A stretch of DNA of 64,000 nucleotides from Youhaiella tibetensis (GCF_008000755.1 NZ_CP041690.1:3576501-3640500); one strand, 5' to 3'. Counted from the stretch's first letter, positions 18,103-27,940 are shown. Notes: a model not told the origin generated them from the letters alone. Numbers and translations are program-made.

Positions 18103-18741
18103 ATGGCCAACCCGCTTCGCCGCTTCACCTTCGATCTGGACCTCGGCCGCAGCGCCAGCGAGCCCAAGCAGACCTTTTCGGAGACCCAGTTCTCCGAAGC
18201 CACTGCCGATGCCCGCCAGGAAGGCTACGCCCAGGGTTATTCCGATGGCGAGAACAGCGCCTCGGTCCTCGCCGCCCGCGCCCTTGCCACCGCCGCCGAG
18301 AACATCGCCGCGCGGGGCGTCGAAATGGCCGCCGCCCTCGATGACGCCCGCGCCGAGACGCTACGCGATGCCGTCGGCCTTGCCGCCTCGGTGGGCCGCA
18401 AGCTGGCCGCCTCGCTCATCGCCCGCTACCCGCTGGCCGAGATCGAGGCGCTCATCGCCGAGTGCCTTTCGACCATCGACAACGCCCCGCACCTGGTCAT
18501 CCGGTGCGATCCGGCCCTGGCCGACGCCGTCAAGGAGATCGCCACTGCCCGCATGGCCACGTCCAGCTTTGCCGGACGGCTCGTGGTGATGGGCGATCCC
18601 GAAGTCGCCATGGGCGACTGCCGCATCGAATGGGTGGACGGCGGCCTGGTCCGCGACATGTCCGCCATCTCCAGTGAAATCGACAAACGCATAGCGGCAT
18701 ACGTGGCCGCCCGCGGCGCCGCGCGCCGAGAGGAGAATTGA
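18103..18741 (+). CDS. fliH: flagellar assembly protein FliH-like
   Basis: A 212-residue protein between fliG and fliN, the usual place of fliH. It has a polar N-terminus with PLRRFTFDLD, a GYAQGYSDGENS stretch resembling the Gly-repeat FliH helix, an Ala-rich helical centre and a C-terminal alpha/beta part. FliH links the FliI ATPase to the C-ring and limits its activity. FliH is poorly conserved in sequence, so position counts heavily here. Its stop lies just before the fliN ATG. Confidence 0.78.
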   Translation: MANPLRRFTFDLDLGRSASEPKQTFSETQFSEATADARQEGYAQGYSDGENSASVLAARALATAAENIAARGVEMAAALDDARAETLRDAVGLAASVGRKLAASLIARYPLAEIEALIAECLSTIDNAPHLVIRCDPALADAVKEIATARMATSSFAGRLVVMGDPEVAMGDCRIEWVDGGLVRDMSAISSEIDKRIAAYVAARGAARREEN

Positions 18742-18743
18742 TC

Positions 18744-19073
18744 ATGAGCGATCCCACCGAAAACGGCCTCGACCTCGAAGAGATGGACGCCCCGGGCGCC
18801 GCCGACGGCATGCCGCTGACCGGCGAGAAGACCGCTGCCGACCTCGAAGCCGTCTTCGATGTGCCGGTGCGCGTTTCGGTCGTGCTGGGCCGCACCCGCA
18901 TGCCCGTCGCCAACCTCCTGCGCCTCGACACCGGCTCGATCATCGAGCTCGACCGCCAGGTCGGCGAAGCCATCGAAATCTACGTCAACGACCGGCTGGT
19001 CGCCCGCGGGGAAATCGTCCTCGTGGAAAACCGCCTGGGCGTGACCATGACTGAAATCATCAAGGCAGCTTAA
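18744..19073 (+). CDS. fliN: flagellar motor switch protein FliN
   Basis: A 109-residue C-ring protein. After a short acidic N-terminus, the SpoA domain spans about 35-105 and includes [19 protein letters not shown], the hydrophobic patch and [24 protein letters not shown] is placed six bases before the ATG at 18744. FliN stacks with FliM in the switch and docks FliH. fliM is not in the window. Confidence 0.93.
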   Translation: MSDPTENGLDLEEMDAPGAADGMPLTGEKTAADLEAVFDVPVRVSVVLGRTRMPVANLLRLDTGSIIELDRQVGEAIEIYVNDRLVARGEIVLVENRLGVTMTEIIKAA

Positions 19074-19083
19074 GGAGACTACA

Positions 19084-20454
19084 ATGAGACTCCTGATTGT
19101 CGGAGCGCTCGAGGGCCAGCTCAGCCAGGCCACCAAGCTCGCCATGGAAGGCGGGGCCAAGGTCGCCCACGCCCCATCGGTCGAAATCGCCTTGGCCACC
19201 CTGCGCGCCGGTCGCGGCGCCGACCTGCTGCTCGTCGACGTCATGGTCGACATCCCGACCCTCATCGCCGGCCTCGAGGCCGAGCGCATCGCGGTACCCG
19301 TCGTCGCCTGCGGCACCGAGACCAATGCCGCTGCCGCGGTCAACGCCATCCGCGCCGGGGCCAAGGAATATATCCCGCTGCCGCCCGACGCCGAGCTGAT
19401 CGCCGCCGTCATCGCCGCGGTGGCGCGCGACTCCTCCGAATTCCTCTTCCGCGATCCGTCCATGGGCCGCGTCGTCAAGCTTGCCGACCAGATCGCGCCC
19501 TCCGATGCCAGCGTCCTCATCACCGGGGAGAGCGGCACCGGCAAGGAAGTGATGGCCAAGTACATTCACTCCCGCTCCAAGCGCGTCCAGAAGCCGTTCA
19601 TCTCGGTCAACTGCGCCGCCATTCCCGAGGCGCTGCTCGAGTCCGAACTCTTCGGCCATGAGAAGGGCGCCTTCACCGGCGCCGTCGCCCGGCGCATCGG
19701 CAAGTTCGAGGAAGCCAATGGCGGCACCCTCCTGCTCGACGAAATCTCCGAGATGGACATTCGCCTGCAGGCCAAGCTTCTCCGCGCCATTCAGGAGCGC
19801 CTGATCGATCGCGTCGGCGGCACCAAGCCGGTCCCGGTCGATATCCGCATCCTGGCCACCTCCAACCGCAACCTTGCCGAAGCGGTGCGCGAAGGCTCGT
19901 TCCGCGAGGACCTGCTGTTCCGCCTCAACGTGGTCAACCTCAAGCTGCCCCCGCTGCGCGAGCGCCCCGGCGACATCGCCGCGCTCTCCGAGCACTTCGT
20001 GGCCAAGTACACCAGCGCCAACGGCCTGCCGCCGCGCGCGCTCACCAGCGAGGCGCGCGAGGAACTACTGCGCGCGCCCTGGCCCGGCAACGTCCGCGAG
20101 CTGGAAAACACCCTCCACCGCGCCGTGCTGCTCGCCTCGGGCGACGCCATCGGGCCGGATGCCATCGCCATGCCCGACGGCACGGGTCTTTCGGACGCCG
20201 TCCGCGCCCATAGCCTGGCCAGCCAGGCCGCCCAGACCGCCGAGACCCTCTCGCGCGTCCTTGTCGGCCGCACCGTGGCCGATGTGGAACGCGACCTGAT
20301 CCTGGATACGCTCGACCACGTGCTGGGCAACCGCACCCACGCTGCCAACATCCTGGGCATCTCGATCCGCACCCTGCGCAACAAGCTCAACCAGTACGCC
20401 GACGAGGGCATTTCCGTCCCCGGCCCCGGCGAACAGCGCTCGAGCGCGGCCTAG
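19084..20454 (+). CDS. flbD: FlbD-like sigma-54 activator of flagellar genes
   Basis: A 456-residue NtrC-family regulator. Residues 1-110 are receiver-like but degenerate, with LLVDVMVD in place of the phosphorylated Asp segment. The AAA+ domain (about 130-360) has Walker A GESGTGKE, the sigma-54 contact loop GAFTGA, Walker B GTLLLDEI and the arginine finger FRLN. A Fis-type helix-turn-helix ends the protein ([16 protein letters not shown]). In Caulobacter FlbD activates late, sigma-54-dependent flagellar genes and represses the fliF promoter. The sigma-54 promoter at 11427 is a likely target. Confidence 0.93.
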   Translation: MRLLIVGALEGQLSQATKLAMEGGAKVAHAPSVEIALATLRAGRGADLLLVDVMVDIPTLIAGLEAERIAVPVVACGTETNAAAAVNAIRAGAKEYIPLPPDAELIAAVIAAVARDSSEFLFRDPSMGRVVKLADQIAPSDASVLITGESGTGKEVMAKYIHSRSKRVQKPFISVNCAAIPEALLESELFGHEKGAFTGAVARRIGKFEEANGGTLLLDEISEMDIRLQAKLLRAIQERLIDRVGGTKPVPVDIRILATSNRNLAEAVREGSFREDLLFRLNVVNLKLPPLRERPGDIAALSEHFVAKYTSANGLPPRALTSEAREELLRAPWPGNVRELENTLHRAVLLASGDAIGPDAIAMPDGTGLSDAVRAHSLASQAAQTAETLSRVLVGRTVADVERDLILDTLDHVLGNRTHAANILGISIRTLRNKLNQYADEGISVPGPGEQRSSAA

Positions 20455-20490
20455 CTGATGCAAGCATCCGGCACGCTGTCCATCCCCGCT

Positions 20491-20569
20491 CTGTCCCTCC
20501 CCGCAAGGGGAAGGATGCCGCTGGGGCCCTGGCCGCGCCAGACATTCTCCTCCCCCCTTGCGGGGGAGG
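20491..20569. repeat. GC-rich interspersed palindromes between flbD and flhA
   Basis: Two short palindromes lie in the 170-base flbD-flhA gap: one around CTCCCCGCAAGGGGAAG (near 20496-20512) and one with stem CCTCCCCC/GGGGGAGG (20549-20556 and 20562-20569). A similar Cys-less, CT-rich hairpin lies at 45170. They resemble dispersed repeats of GC-rich alphaproteobacterial genomes and do not look like a normal terminator. Confidence 0.5.
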
Positions 20570-20624
20570 CCGGGAGCGGGGCGAGCCCCCGCCACGAGAC
20601 CTCCGGCCCATCTAAGGACCATCA

Positions 20625-22762
20625 ATGAGCGATATTCCGAGCACCGGCCCGAAACTGGGAGGCTTCAAGCTCCCCACCCTCGCCGAGATCAACCGGACGC
20701 TCCGCTCCGGCGACATCATCCTGGCGCTCGGGATCATGTCGATCATCGTGGTCCTCATCCTGCCCATGCCGCCGCTCCTGCTCGACGGCTTGCTGGCCAT
20801 CTCGATCGTCTTCGCCATCCTGATCCTGATGACGGCGCTCTTCATCCAGACGCCGCTCGAGTTCTCGTCCTTCCCGACGGTCCTGCTCATCGCCACCATG
20901 ATCCGGCTGGCGCTCAACCTGGCCACGACCCGCCTCATCCTGGCCAACGGCCACGAGGGCACCGATGCGGCCGGCCACGTCATCGAGGCCTTCGGCCAGT
21001 TCGTGATGCGCGGCAACTTCGTCATCGGCGTCGTGGTCTTCATCATCCTGGTGATCGTCAACTTCGTCGTCATCACCAAGGGTTCGGGCCGTATCGCCGA
21101 AGTGGCGGCGCGCTTCAACCTCGACGCCATGCCCGGCAAGCAGATGGCCATCGACGCCGATCTCTCGGCCGGCCTCATCGACGAGAACGAGGCCCGCAAG
21201 CGCCGCCAGACGCTGGAATCGGAAAGCGCCTTCTTCGGTAACATGGACGGTGCGTCCAAGTTCGTGCGCGGCGACGCCATCGCCGGCCTGCTGATCACCT
21301 TCATCAACATCTGCGCCGGCATGGTCATCGGCATGGTGCAGGAGGGGCTCTCCTTCCAGGAAGCGGGCAACAACTACACCCTGCTCACCGTCGGTGACGG
21401 CCTCGTCAGCCAGATCCCCGCCCTCGTCGTTTCCATCGCCGCCGGCATGCTCGTTTCCAAGTCGGGTGTCACCGGTTCGGCCGACAAGGCCCTTGCCAGC
21501 CAGTTCACCGGCTACCCCAAGGCCCTGGGCATGTCCTCGGCCGTCATGGCCGTGATGGCCTTCCTGCCCGGCATGCCCTTCATCCCCTTCGTCGCCGTTT
21601 CGGGCGCCATGGGCTACCTGGCCTTCACCTCGGCCCGCAAGAAGGCCGCCGCCAAGGTCGAGGCCCAGGTCGAGCAGGCCATGGCCAAAGCCGGCGTCTC
21701 CTCGCCCGAGCAGCTCGAGGAAGCCCCGATCACCGACAGCCTCAAGATCGACGAGCTCAAGCTCGAGCTCGGCTACGGCCTTCTACAGCTGGTCAAGGAA
21801 GACGAGAACGGGCACCGACCGCCTCACCGAGCAGATCAAGGCCCTGCGCCGCCAGCTCGCCAGCGAACTCGGCTTCATCATGCCGCCGGTGCGTATCCTG
21901 GACAACATGCAGCTCGAGCCGAACGACTACAAGGTCAAGATCAAGGAAGTCGAGGCCGGCCACGGCAACATCTACGCCAACCAGCTCATGGTGATGGACC
22001 CCGATGGGCAAGGAAATCACCCTGCCCGGCTACCACACCGTCGAGCCCACCTTCGGCCTTCCCGCCACCTGGATCGACCCGGCCCTGCGCGACGAGGCCG
22101 AGTTGCACGGCTACTCGATCATCGATCCGTCCACCGTCATCTCCACCCACCTGACCGAAGTGCTCAAGTCCAACGTGGCGGACCTGCTGAGCTACTCGAA
22201 CGTCCAGACCATGCTCAACGGCCTCTCCAAGGAACAACAGAAGCTGGTGGAAGACATCGTGCCCTCCCAGATCTCGGTCTCGGGCATCCAGCGCGTACTC
22301 CAGGCGCTCCTCAACGAGCGCATCTCCATCCGCGACCTGCCCACGATCCTGGAGGGTATCGCCGAGATCGCCGGCTCGGGTCGCTCGACCCAGACCATGG
22401 CCGAGCACGTGCGCTCGCGCCTGTCGCGCCAGCTCTGTGCCGCCAACCTCGGTCCGGACGGCAACCTGCCGCTCCTCACCCTCTCCCCGCAATGGGAGCG
22501 CGACTTCGCCGAGGCCATGGTCGGCGAAGGCGACCACCGGCACCTGGCCATGGCCCCCTCGCGCCTCCAGCAGTTCATTCTCTCGGTCCAGCAGGCCTTC
22601 GAGAACGCCGCCCAGATGGGCGAGCTGCCAGTGCTCATCACCTCGCCCTCGATCCGTACGCACGTTCGTGCCATCATCGAGCGCTTCCGCCCGCAGACGG
22701 TGGTCATGAGCCAGAACGAAGTCCATCCGCGCGTCCGCCTCAAGACCATCGGCAGCGTCTAG
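20625..22762 (+). pseudogene. flhA: flagellar export gate protein FlhA, broken by two single-base insertions
   Basis: FlhA is the membrane platform of the flagellar type III export gate. The N-terminal half has the expected eight or so membrane helices and the FHIPEP-region sequences (GNFVIGVVVFIILVIVNF, FVVITKGSGRIAEVAARF). Reading is lost at GGG 21810-21812, then at CCCC 21999-22002. Removing one base at each place gives DRLTEQIKALRRQLASELGF and VMDPMGKEITLPGYH, and a continuous protein of about 711 residues to the stop at 22762, normal for the family. The cytoplasmic domain is otherwise perfect. Both insertions lengthen homopolymers, so consensus error is more likely than real inactivation. 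It probably belongs to the fliF operon. Confidence 0.9.
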
Positions 22763-22816
22763 CCATCGCGGCGGGGAGATTCGCTCCCCGCCCCGCATCC
22801 CTGGGAGACGAGGCAA

Positions 22817-23263
22817 TTGCCCGCCATCCGACCCGATTCGCTCGCCATCCTCGAAGTCCCGGCCTTTTCGACCCTCTGCAATGCCGCTTTCGCGCTGCGC
22901 CGCGAGGTCTTCGTGCTCGAGCAGCACGTGCCGCCCGAGGAAGAGCACGATGCCTATGACCTCACCGCCACCCATCTCGTCGCCGTCTTGGAGGGCGAGG
23001 TCGTGGGCACGCTGCGCATCGTCTTCCTGCCCGAGCATGCCAAGATCGGCCGCGTCGCCGTCCATCGCCTGCATCGCGGCCGCGGCATAGCCCGCACCCT
23101 CATGGGCGCGGCCATGGAACTCTCCCGCGCCCGTGGACAGGAGCGATTCTATCTCACCGCCCAGATCGCCGCTCTCGGCCTCTACGAGAAGCTCGGCTTC
23201 GTCGCCTTCGGGGAAGAATTCCTCGATGCCGGCATCCCGCACCTTGAGATGAAGACCTACTGA
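22817..23263 (+). CDS. GNAT family acetyltransferase
   Basis: A 148-residue acetyl-CoA-dependent N-acetyltransferase related to the ElaA/YjcF type. The acetyl-CoA-binding motif A is IGRVAVHRLHRGRGIARTLM (about 75-94), and motif B is YLTAQIAALGLYEKLGFV. The start is TTG at 22817 with GGGAGACGAGG before it. It follows flhA after 54 bases and could be read from the same transcript. The acceptor is unknown. Confidence 0.8.
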   Translation: MPAIRPDSLAILEVPAFSTLCNAAFALRREVFVLEQHVPPEEEHDAYDLTATHLVAVLEGEVVGTLRIVFLPEHAKIGRVAVHRLHRGRGIARTLMGAAMELSRARGQERFYLTAQIAALGLYEKLGFVAFGEEFLDAGIPHLEMKTY

Positions 23264-23425
23264 GCCCTCCGGCCCGCGGCCTATGCCGGTAATTGCCCAA
23301 TGTATCCAACAACAAGCTGGACAGGGCTACGCGACGTTGCTTTGTTAGCGGCAACTGATGCTACCGGCGCAAAGCCCGGGCGTCGGCGGCGTGCGCACGG
23401 GGCGCGCGCCTTTGGGAGGAAATTG

Positions 23426-24526
23426 ATGAAGAGACGCGAATTCTTCAAATCGGCGTCGGCAGCTACGATCGGTGCCGCCGCTGCATCGACCCTGGCCGCT
23501 CCGGCCATCGCTCAGGGCAACATCACCTGGCGCATGGTCACCACCTGGCCCAAGAACTTTCCGGGCCTGGGCGTGGGCGCCCAGAACCTGGCCGATCGCA
23601 TCACCAAGGCATCGGGCGGTCGCCTGACGGTCCAGGTCTTCGCCGCCGGCGAAATGGTCCCGGGCCTGCAGGCCCTCGATGCCGTGATCGACGGCTCGGC
23701 CGAAATGAGCCACGGCACCCCCTATTACTGGCAGAACAAGAGCCAGGGCCTCTCGTTCTTCACGGGCGTTCCCTACGGCATGACCAGCCGCGAGCTCACC
23801 GCCTGGGTCCGCTATCTGGGCGGCCAGGAGCTGTGGGACAAGATTTACGACCAGTTCGGCCTGCAGGGTTTCCTCTCGGGCGATACCGGCACCCAGGCCG
23901 GTGGCTGGTTCCGCAACGAGCTGACTGGCGTCGCCGACCTGCAGGGTCTGCGCTTCCGCACTCCGGGCCTGGGCGGCCAGGTTTGGGGCAAGCTCGGCGC
24001 CTCGGTGACCAACATGGCCGCCGGCGACATCTTCGCCGCGCTCCAGTCGGGCACGCTCGATGCCGCCGAGTTCGTCGGTCCCTATAACGACCTGGCGCTC
24101 GGCTTCTACCAGATCTGCAAGAACTACTACTTCCCCAGCTTCGTCGAGCCGGGCCTGGCCACCGAAATCGCGGTCTCCAAGTCCAAGTACCAGGAACTGC
24201 CCGAGGACCTCCAGGAGATCGTCCGCAGCTGCGCCCAGGCCGCCTATGACGACGTGGCCTCCGACATGTACGCCAACGACCCGCGCGCCCTGCGCGCCCT
24301 GGTCACCGATCACGGCGTCCAGGTCCGCCAGTTCCCCGAGGAAATCCTCGAGGCCGGCGCCAAGGCCTCCATGGAGCTGATCGCCGAGATCCGCGAAGGC
24401 GGCGATGCCCAGACCAAGGAAGTGGCCGAGAGCTTCGTGTCCGCCTTCAACCTGCTGCGCGAGCGCACCGAAGGCACCGACATGCCGTTCCTCGCCGCCC
24501 GTCAGAAGTACATCAAGTACACCTGA
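23426..24526 (+). CDS. TRAP transporter periplasmic binding protein, Tat-exported
   Basis: A 366-residue solute-binding protein of the DctP/FcbT1-like family. The N-terminus KRREFFKSASAA is a twin-arginine signal, followed by a hydrophobic stretch and cleavage near AIAQ (about residue 30). The mature protein opens ITWRMVTTWPKNFPGLGV, typical of the group labelled mannitol/chloroaromatic transport, which in practice binds organic acids. GGGAGGA stands seven bases before the ATG. The two membrane subunits are the converging genes at 24600-26623. Confidence 0.9.
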   Translation: MKRREFFKSASAATIGAAAASTLAAPAIAQGNITWRMVTTWPKNFPGLGVGAQNLADRITKASGGRLTVQVFAAGEMVPGLQALDAVIDGSAEMSHGTPYYWQNKSQGLSFFTGVPYGMTSRELTAWVRYLGGQELWDKIYDQFGLQGFLSGDTGTQAGGWFRNELTGVADLQGLRFRTPGLGGQVWGKLGASVTNMAAGDIFAALQSGTLDAAEFVGPYNDLALGFYQICKNYYFPSFVEPGLATEIAVSKSKYQELPEDLQEIVRSCAQAAYDDVASDMYANDPRALRALVTDHGVQVRQFPEEILEAGAKASMELIAEIREGGDAQTKEVAESFVSAFNLLRERTEGTDMPFLAARQKYIKYT

Positions 24527-24548
24527 CACCAACGGAACCCACACATCG

Positions 24549-24576
24549 AAAAGCCCGAGCTCCCGCCCGGGCTTTT
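24549..24576. terminator. bidirectional terminator inside the TRAP locus
   Basis: Stem AAAAGCCCG (24549-24557) with CGGGCTTTT (24568-24576) and a ten-base loop, A-rich before and T-rich after, between the convergent binding-protein and permease genes. Confidence 0.85.
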
Positions 24577-24599
24577 CTCTTTTGGGCTGTTGATGCCGC

Positions 24600-25991
24600 C
24601 TAGTGGTAGAGCACGCTCGGCAGCCAGGTGATCAGCTGCGGCATCAGGAACAGGCAGGCCACCGCGATGATCTGCAGGATCACGAAGGGCAGCACGCCCT
24701 TGTAGATCATGCCCGTGCTCACCCGCGGCGGCGCCACCCCGCGCAGGTAGAAGAGCGCAAAGCCGAAGGGCGGCGTCAGGAAGCTCGTCTGCAGGTTCAC
24801 GCCCACCATGACGCCCAGCCAGATCGGGTCGACATCGAGCGCCAGCAGCACCGGCGCGGTGATCGGGATCACGATGAAGATGATCTCGAAAGTGTCGAGG
24901 ATGAACCCGAGCAGGAACATCACGAACATCACCACGATCATCGCCCCGATCGCCCCGCCCGGCATGGCCGAGAGGAACTCGTGCACCAGGTTGTCGCCGC
25001 CCATCATGCGGAAGACGATCGAGAACACCGCCGCCCCGAAAAGGATGATGAACACCATCGAGGTGATGGTGGCGGTCGAGATCACCACCTGGCGCAGGAT
25101 GCCGAAATCGAGCTTGCGTCGGAACGCGGCCAGCAGCATCGCGCCGACCGAACCCACAGAGGCCGCCTCCGTCGGGGTCGCCACCCCGCCCAGGATCGAA
25201 CCCAGCACCGCCACGATGAGCAGGAGCGGCGGCAGCAGCGCCACCACCACTTCGCGCGCCAGCGAGCCGCGCTCGGCCTCCGGCACCGGCGTTGCCGGGC
25301 AGGATTTGGGATCGGTGATCGCCTTGAAGATCACGAAGCCCGAATAGAGCGCCACCAGCAGCAGGCCCGGAATGATGGCGCCGGCGAAGAGCGCCCCCAC
25401 CGACACTGGCGCCGGCGCGAAATTGCCCTTGGCCATCTGCACCTGGGCGTTGATGCCCGAGAGCATGTCGCCCATGAAGATGAGCACCGTCGAGGGTGGG
25501 ATGATTTGCCCGAGCGTGCCCGAGGCGCAGATGACGCCGGTCGCGAGCTTGGGGTCGTACCCGGCGCGCAGCATGGCCGGAAGCGAGATGAGCCCCATGG
25601 TGACCACGGTCGCCCCGACCACGCCCGTCGAGGCTGCCAGCAGCGCCCCGACCACGATCACCGAGAGCCCGAGCCCGCCACGCAGGTTGCCGAAAAGCTT
25701 GCCCATGGTGAGCAGCAATTGTTCGGCGATGCCGCTTCGCTCCAGCATCACGCCCATGAACACGAAGAGCGGCACGGCCACCAGCACTTCGTTGGTCATC
25801 AGGCCCACATAGCGCCCGACGAGCGATGCGTAGTTGGAGGGGTCGTAGACCCCGAGCAGCCAGCCGACGAGGCCGAAGATGAGGGCGGTGCCCGCCAGCG
25901 AGAATGCCACCGGGAAGCCGAGCATCAGGACGCCGATGACGCCCAGGAACATGAGGGCGGAGAGGATTTCTCCAAGCATGACGGGATCCAT
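24600..25991 (-). CDS. TRAP transporter large permease subunit (DctM/FcbT3 type)
   Basis: A 463-residue inner-membrane protein with about twelve hydrophobic segments. The family stretches GVVGATVVTMGLISLPAML and SGTLGQIIPPSTVLIFMGD contain the Na+- and substrate-path residues of DctM. Its ATG overlaps the stop of the small subunit (TGATG), showing translational coupling. It imports the ligand brought by the binding protein, driven by an ion gradient. The substrate is unknown. Confidence 0.93.
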   Translation of the reverse strand: MDPVMLGEILSALMFLGVIGVLMLGFPVAFSLAGTALIFGLVGWLLGVYDPSNYASLVGRYVGLMTNEVLVAVPLFVFMGVMLERSGIAEQLLLTMGKLFGNLRGGLGLSVIVVGALLAASTGVVGATVVTMGLISLPAMLRAGYDPKLATGVICASGTLGQIIPPSTVLIFMGDMLSGINAQVQMAKGNFAPAPVSVGALFAGAIIPGLLLVALYSGFVIFKAITDPKSCPATPVPEAERGSLAREVVVALLPPLLLIVAVLGSILGGVATPTEAASVGSVGAMLLAAFRRKLDFGILRQVVISTATITSMVFIILFGAAVFSIVFRMMGGDNLVHEFLSAMPGGAIGAMIVVMFVMFLLGFILDTFEIIFIVIPITAPVLLALDVDPIWLGVMVGVNLQTSFLTPPFGFALFYLRGVAPPRVSTGMIYKGVLPFVILQIIAVACLFLMPQLITWLPSVLYH

Positions 25992-26623
25992 CAGGGCGCC
26001 TCTTCCGGCTCGTTGGCGCCGTAGCGCAGGGCGGGCGGCAGCAGGTCCTGTCGGTCCGCCAGCACGAGGATCGAGCGTGCCGCCATGGCCAGGCCCTGGA
26101 GTCCCACCAGCACGGCGAACACGATGATGAAACTCTTGAGGATGAAGAGCCCCGGCATGCCCCCGATATTGGCCGACCCCTCGTAATAGCCCCAGGAGCG
26201 CGCCACCGCCGTCCAGCTATAGTGCACCACCACGAAAATGAACGGGAAGAGGAAGAACACCACGCCGAACAGGTCCGCCATCGCCTTGCGGCGCACGGGG
26301 GCGGGCCTGTAGAAAATGTCGACGCGCACATGGTCGTCGCGCAGCAGGGCATAGCCGGCAACGCCCGTGAACATGGCGCCGCTCATCCACACATAGAGGT
26401 CCTGCATCCACAGCACCGAGGTGTGGAAGAAATAGCGCTGCACCACCACGGTGAAACAAACCAGCACACAAGCCAGCGCCAGCCAGCACAGGGTTTCCCC
26501 CACGACACGGTTGACGCCGCTGATGGCTCTCACGAGCCAGGCGAGCCCAAGCAACTCTCCAGTCCTCCCGTTCCTGTCTCCAAAGCGGTTGTTGCCACCG
26601 CCTTGGTTCGGATTGAACAGCAT
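25991..26623 (-). CDS. TRAP transporter small permease subunit (DctQ/FcbT2 type)
   Basis: A 210-residue protein with four membrane helices (about 45-65, 85-105, 125-145 and 165-185). The DctQ signature is seen in VVQRYFFHTSVLWMQDLYVW and LRDDHVRVDIFY. It precedes the large subunit in a two-gene operon. The N-terminal 30 residues are polar and Gly/Asn-rich, somewhat longer than usual, so a later start is possible. Confidence 0.88.
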   Translation of the reverse strand: MLFNPNQGGGNNRFGDRNGRTGELLGLAWLVRAISGVNRVVGETLCWLALACVLVCFTVVVQRYFFHTSVLWMQDLYVWMSGAMFTGVAGYALLRDDHVRVDIFYRPAPVRRKAMADLFGVVFFLFPFIFVVVHYSWTAVARSWGYYEGSANIGGMPGLFILKSFIIVFAVLVGLQGLAMAARSILVLADRQDLLPPALRYGANEPEEAP

Positions 26624-26766
26624 TGAGGGGTGAGGTCAACTCAAACGCGGCTCCGGCGCGCTGCAAGTTGGTCATAACTCGCCGCGTTCCCCCGGAAACC
26701 GTGGCCCCCGCTCTCAGCCTCGGCGCCCGTTCGCTTCGGTAGGATACGGCCCTTTCCGTTAACCAA

Positions 26767-26781
26767 TTAGCAACTGCTTAA
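26767..26781 (+). promoter_or_regulatory. CtrA-type box upstream of a terminated leader
   Basis: TTAG (26767-26770), seven bases (CAACTGC), TTAA (26778-26781): one mismatch from the CtrA consensus. It lies about 200 bases before the PRC-barrel gene and about 105 before a strong terminator. Binding is inferred from pattern only. Confidence 0.45.
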
Positions 26782-26887
26782 CCCCAGCCCGGCTTTGCTG
26801 CTGCCGCGCCGCGTTCCCTGCGCTATCGTGTTTCACATCAGGAGGGCTGCGCACCGCGCGCGCCTGATCCGCCAGGGAGGCGGCAAG

Positions 26888-26919
26888 GGCCGGACCCGCA
26901 AAGAGCGGGCCGGCCTTTT
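26888..26919 (+). terminator. strong intrinsic terminator with no coding gene upstream
   Basis: Stem GGCCGG-A-CCCGC (26888-26899, one bulged A) with GCGGG-CCGGCC (26905-26915), loop AAAGA, followed by TTTT (26916-26919). No plus-strand gene ends before it, so it must stop either a small RNA or the leader of the PRC-barrel gene at 26980. Confidence 0.75.
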
Positions 26920-26979
26920 CACTTGCATGTGGCGGAACATCCCCGCCCCTCGCCGCGTTTGCCGACGAGGAGGTTTGCA

Positions 26980-27924
26980 ATGTTCCCCAATCTGTTACCC
27001 AAGACCCTGCCCGTCCTGGTGCTCCTCGCCGCCGCGTCTCCCGCCTTCGCGCAGGATGCCACCAAGCCCTCGGCCCTCGACGCTCCCGTCGCGCCCAATG
27101 CCGGCATGACCGAGACCCAGTTGCACCGCCCCACCGTTCTTTCGGAAGGCTACCACCCGCTCTCGAGCGACAACCTCGCCTCGCTCGTCATCGGCATGAG
27201 CGTCTTTTCCGGCCCCTCCGACACCGCCGATCTTATCGGCTCGATCGATGACCTTGTCGTCGCCGCCGATGGTCATATCGCCGCCGTCGTCCTGGGCGTT
27301 GGCGGCTACCTGGGGATCGGGGAGAAGAGCGTCACCGTGGATTACTCCCAACTCCAGTGGAGCAAGGCGCCCGACGGCACCGACCGCATCGTGCTCAACG
27401 TCACCAAGGATGCCCTCGCCGCCGCGCCCGACTTCACCTGGAACCAGGACCTGAGCAACGCCCGCGCCGATCTCGCCGAGCAGCAGGCGGAAGCGGAGAA
27501 CTTCGCGCCCAACCCCAACGACGCCTCCAATATCAGCCCGGACGCCACCACCGACATGCCCGAGCCCGGCCATGTCGATAGCGCCGCCCTCCAGCCGATC
27601 GATGCCGCCGCGCTCACGGCCGAGGACCTCAAGGGCATCGCCGTCTATGGCCCCGATGACGAACTCATCGGCACCATCGGCGACTTTGTCCTCAGCCCCG
27701 ATGGCAAGGTCGATGCCGTGGTCGTCGATGTCGGTGGCTTCCTGGGCCTGGGCAAGAAGCCGGTCGCGGTTGGCTTCGAGAACCTCTCGTTCTCGGTCGA
27801 TGCCAACGACAACCGCTATCTCTTCCTCAGCGCCTCCAAGCAGGAGCTCGAGGACCAGCCGGCTTTCGACAAGTCCACCTACGCGGCCGACCGCGCCGCC
27901 CAGCGCCTCGTCGTCCATCCCTGA
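26980..27924 (+). CDS. exported protein with two PRC-barrel domains
   Basis: A 314-residue protein with a signal peptide (about 1-25, cleavage after AFA-Q) and two copies of a PRC-barrel domain (about 60-145 and 215-300). Each has the motif LIGxIxDxVxxxDGxxxAVVxxVGGxLGxGxK followed by a strand. An acidic linker rich in Asn, Asp and Pro joins them. GAGGAGG is placed seven bases before the ATG. PRC-barrel proteins of this type are common in Hyphomicrobiales and linked to the envelope, but no biochemical role is settled. A terminator lies in the leader, so expression may be attenuated. Confidence 0.8.
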   Translation: MFPNLLPKTLPVLVLLAAASPAFAQDATKPSALDAPVAPNAGMTETQLHRPTVLSEGYHPLSSDNLASLVIGMSVFSGPSDTADLIGSIDDLVVAADGHIAAVVLGVGGYLGIGEKSVTVDYSQLQWSKAPDGTDRIVLNVTKDALAAAPDFTWNQDLSNARADLAEQQAEAENFAPNPNDASNISPDATTDMPEPGHVDSAALQPIDAAALTAEDLKGIAVYGPDDELIGTIGDFVLSPDGKVDAVVVDVGGFLGLGKKPVAVGFENLSFSVDANDNRYLFLSASKQELEDQPAFDKSTYAADRAAQRLVVHP

Positions 27925-27940
27925 CGGATCGCAAAACGAA

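Noticed and set aside
24603-26024. A 473-residue His/Glu/Arg-rich open frame on the plus strand
   Set aside because: It is antisense to the TRAP large permease; the composition is that of a mirror frame of a membrane protein.
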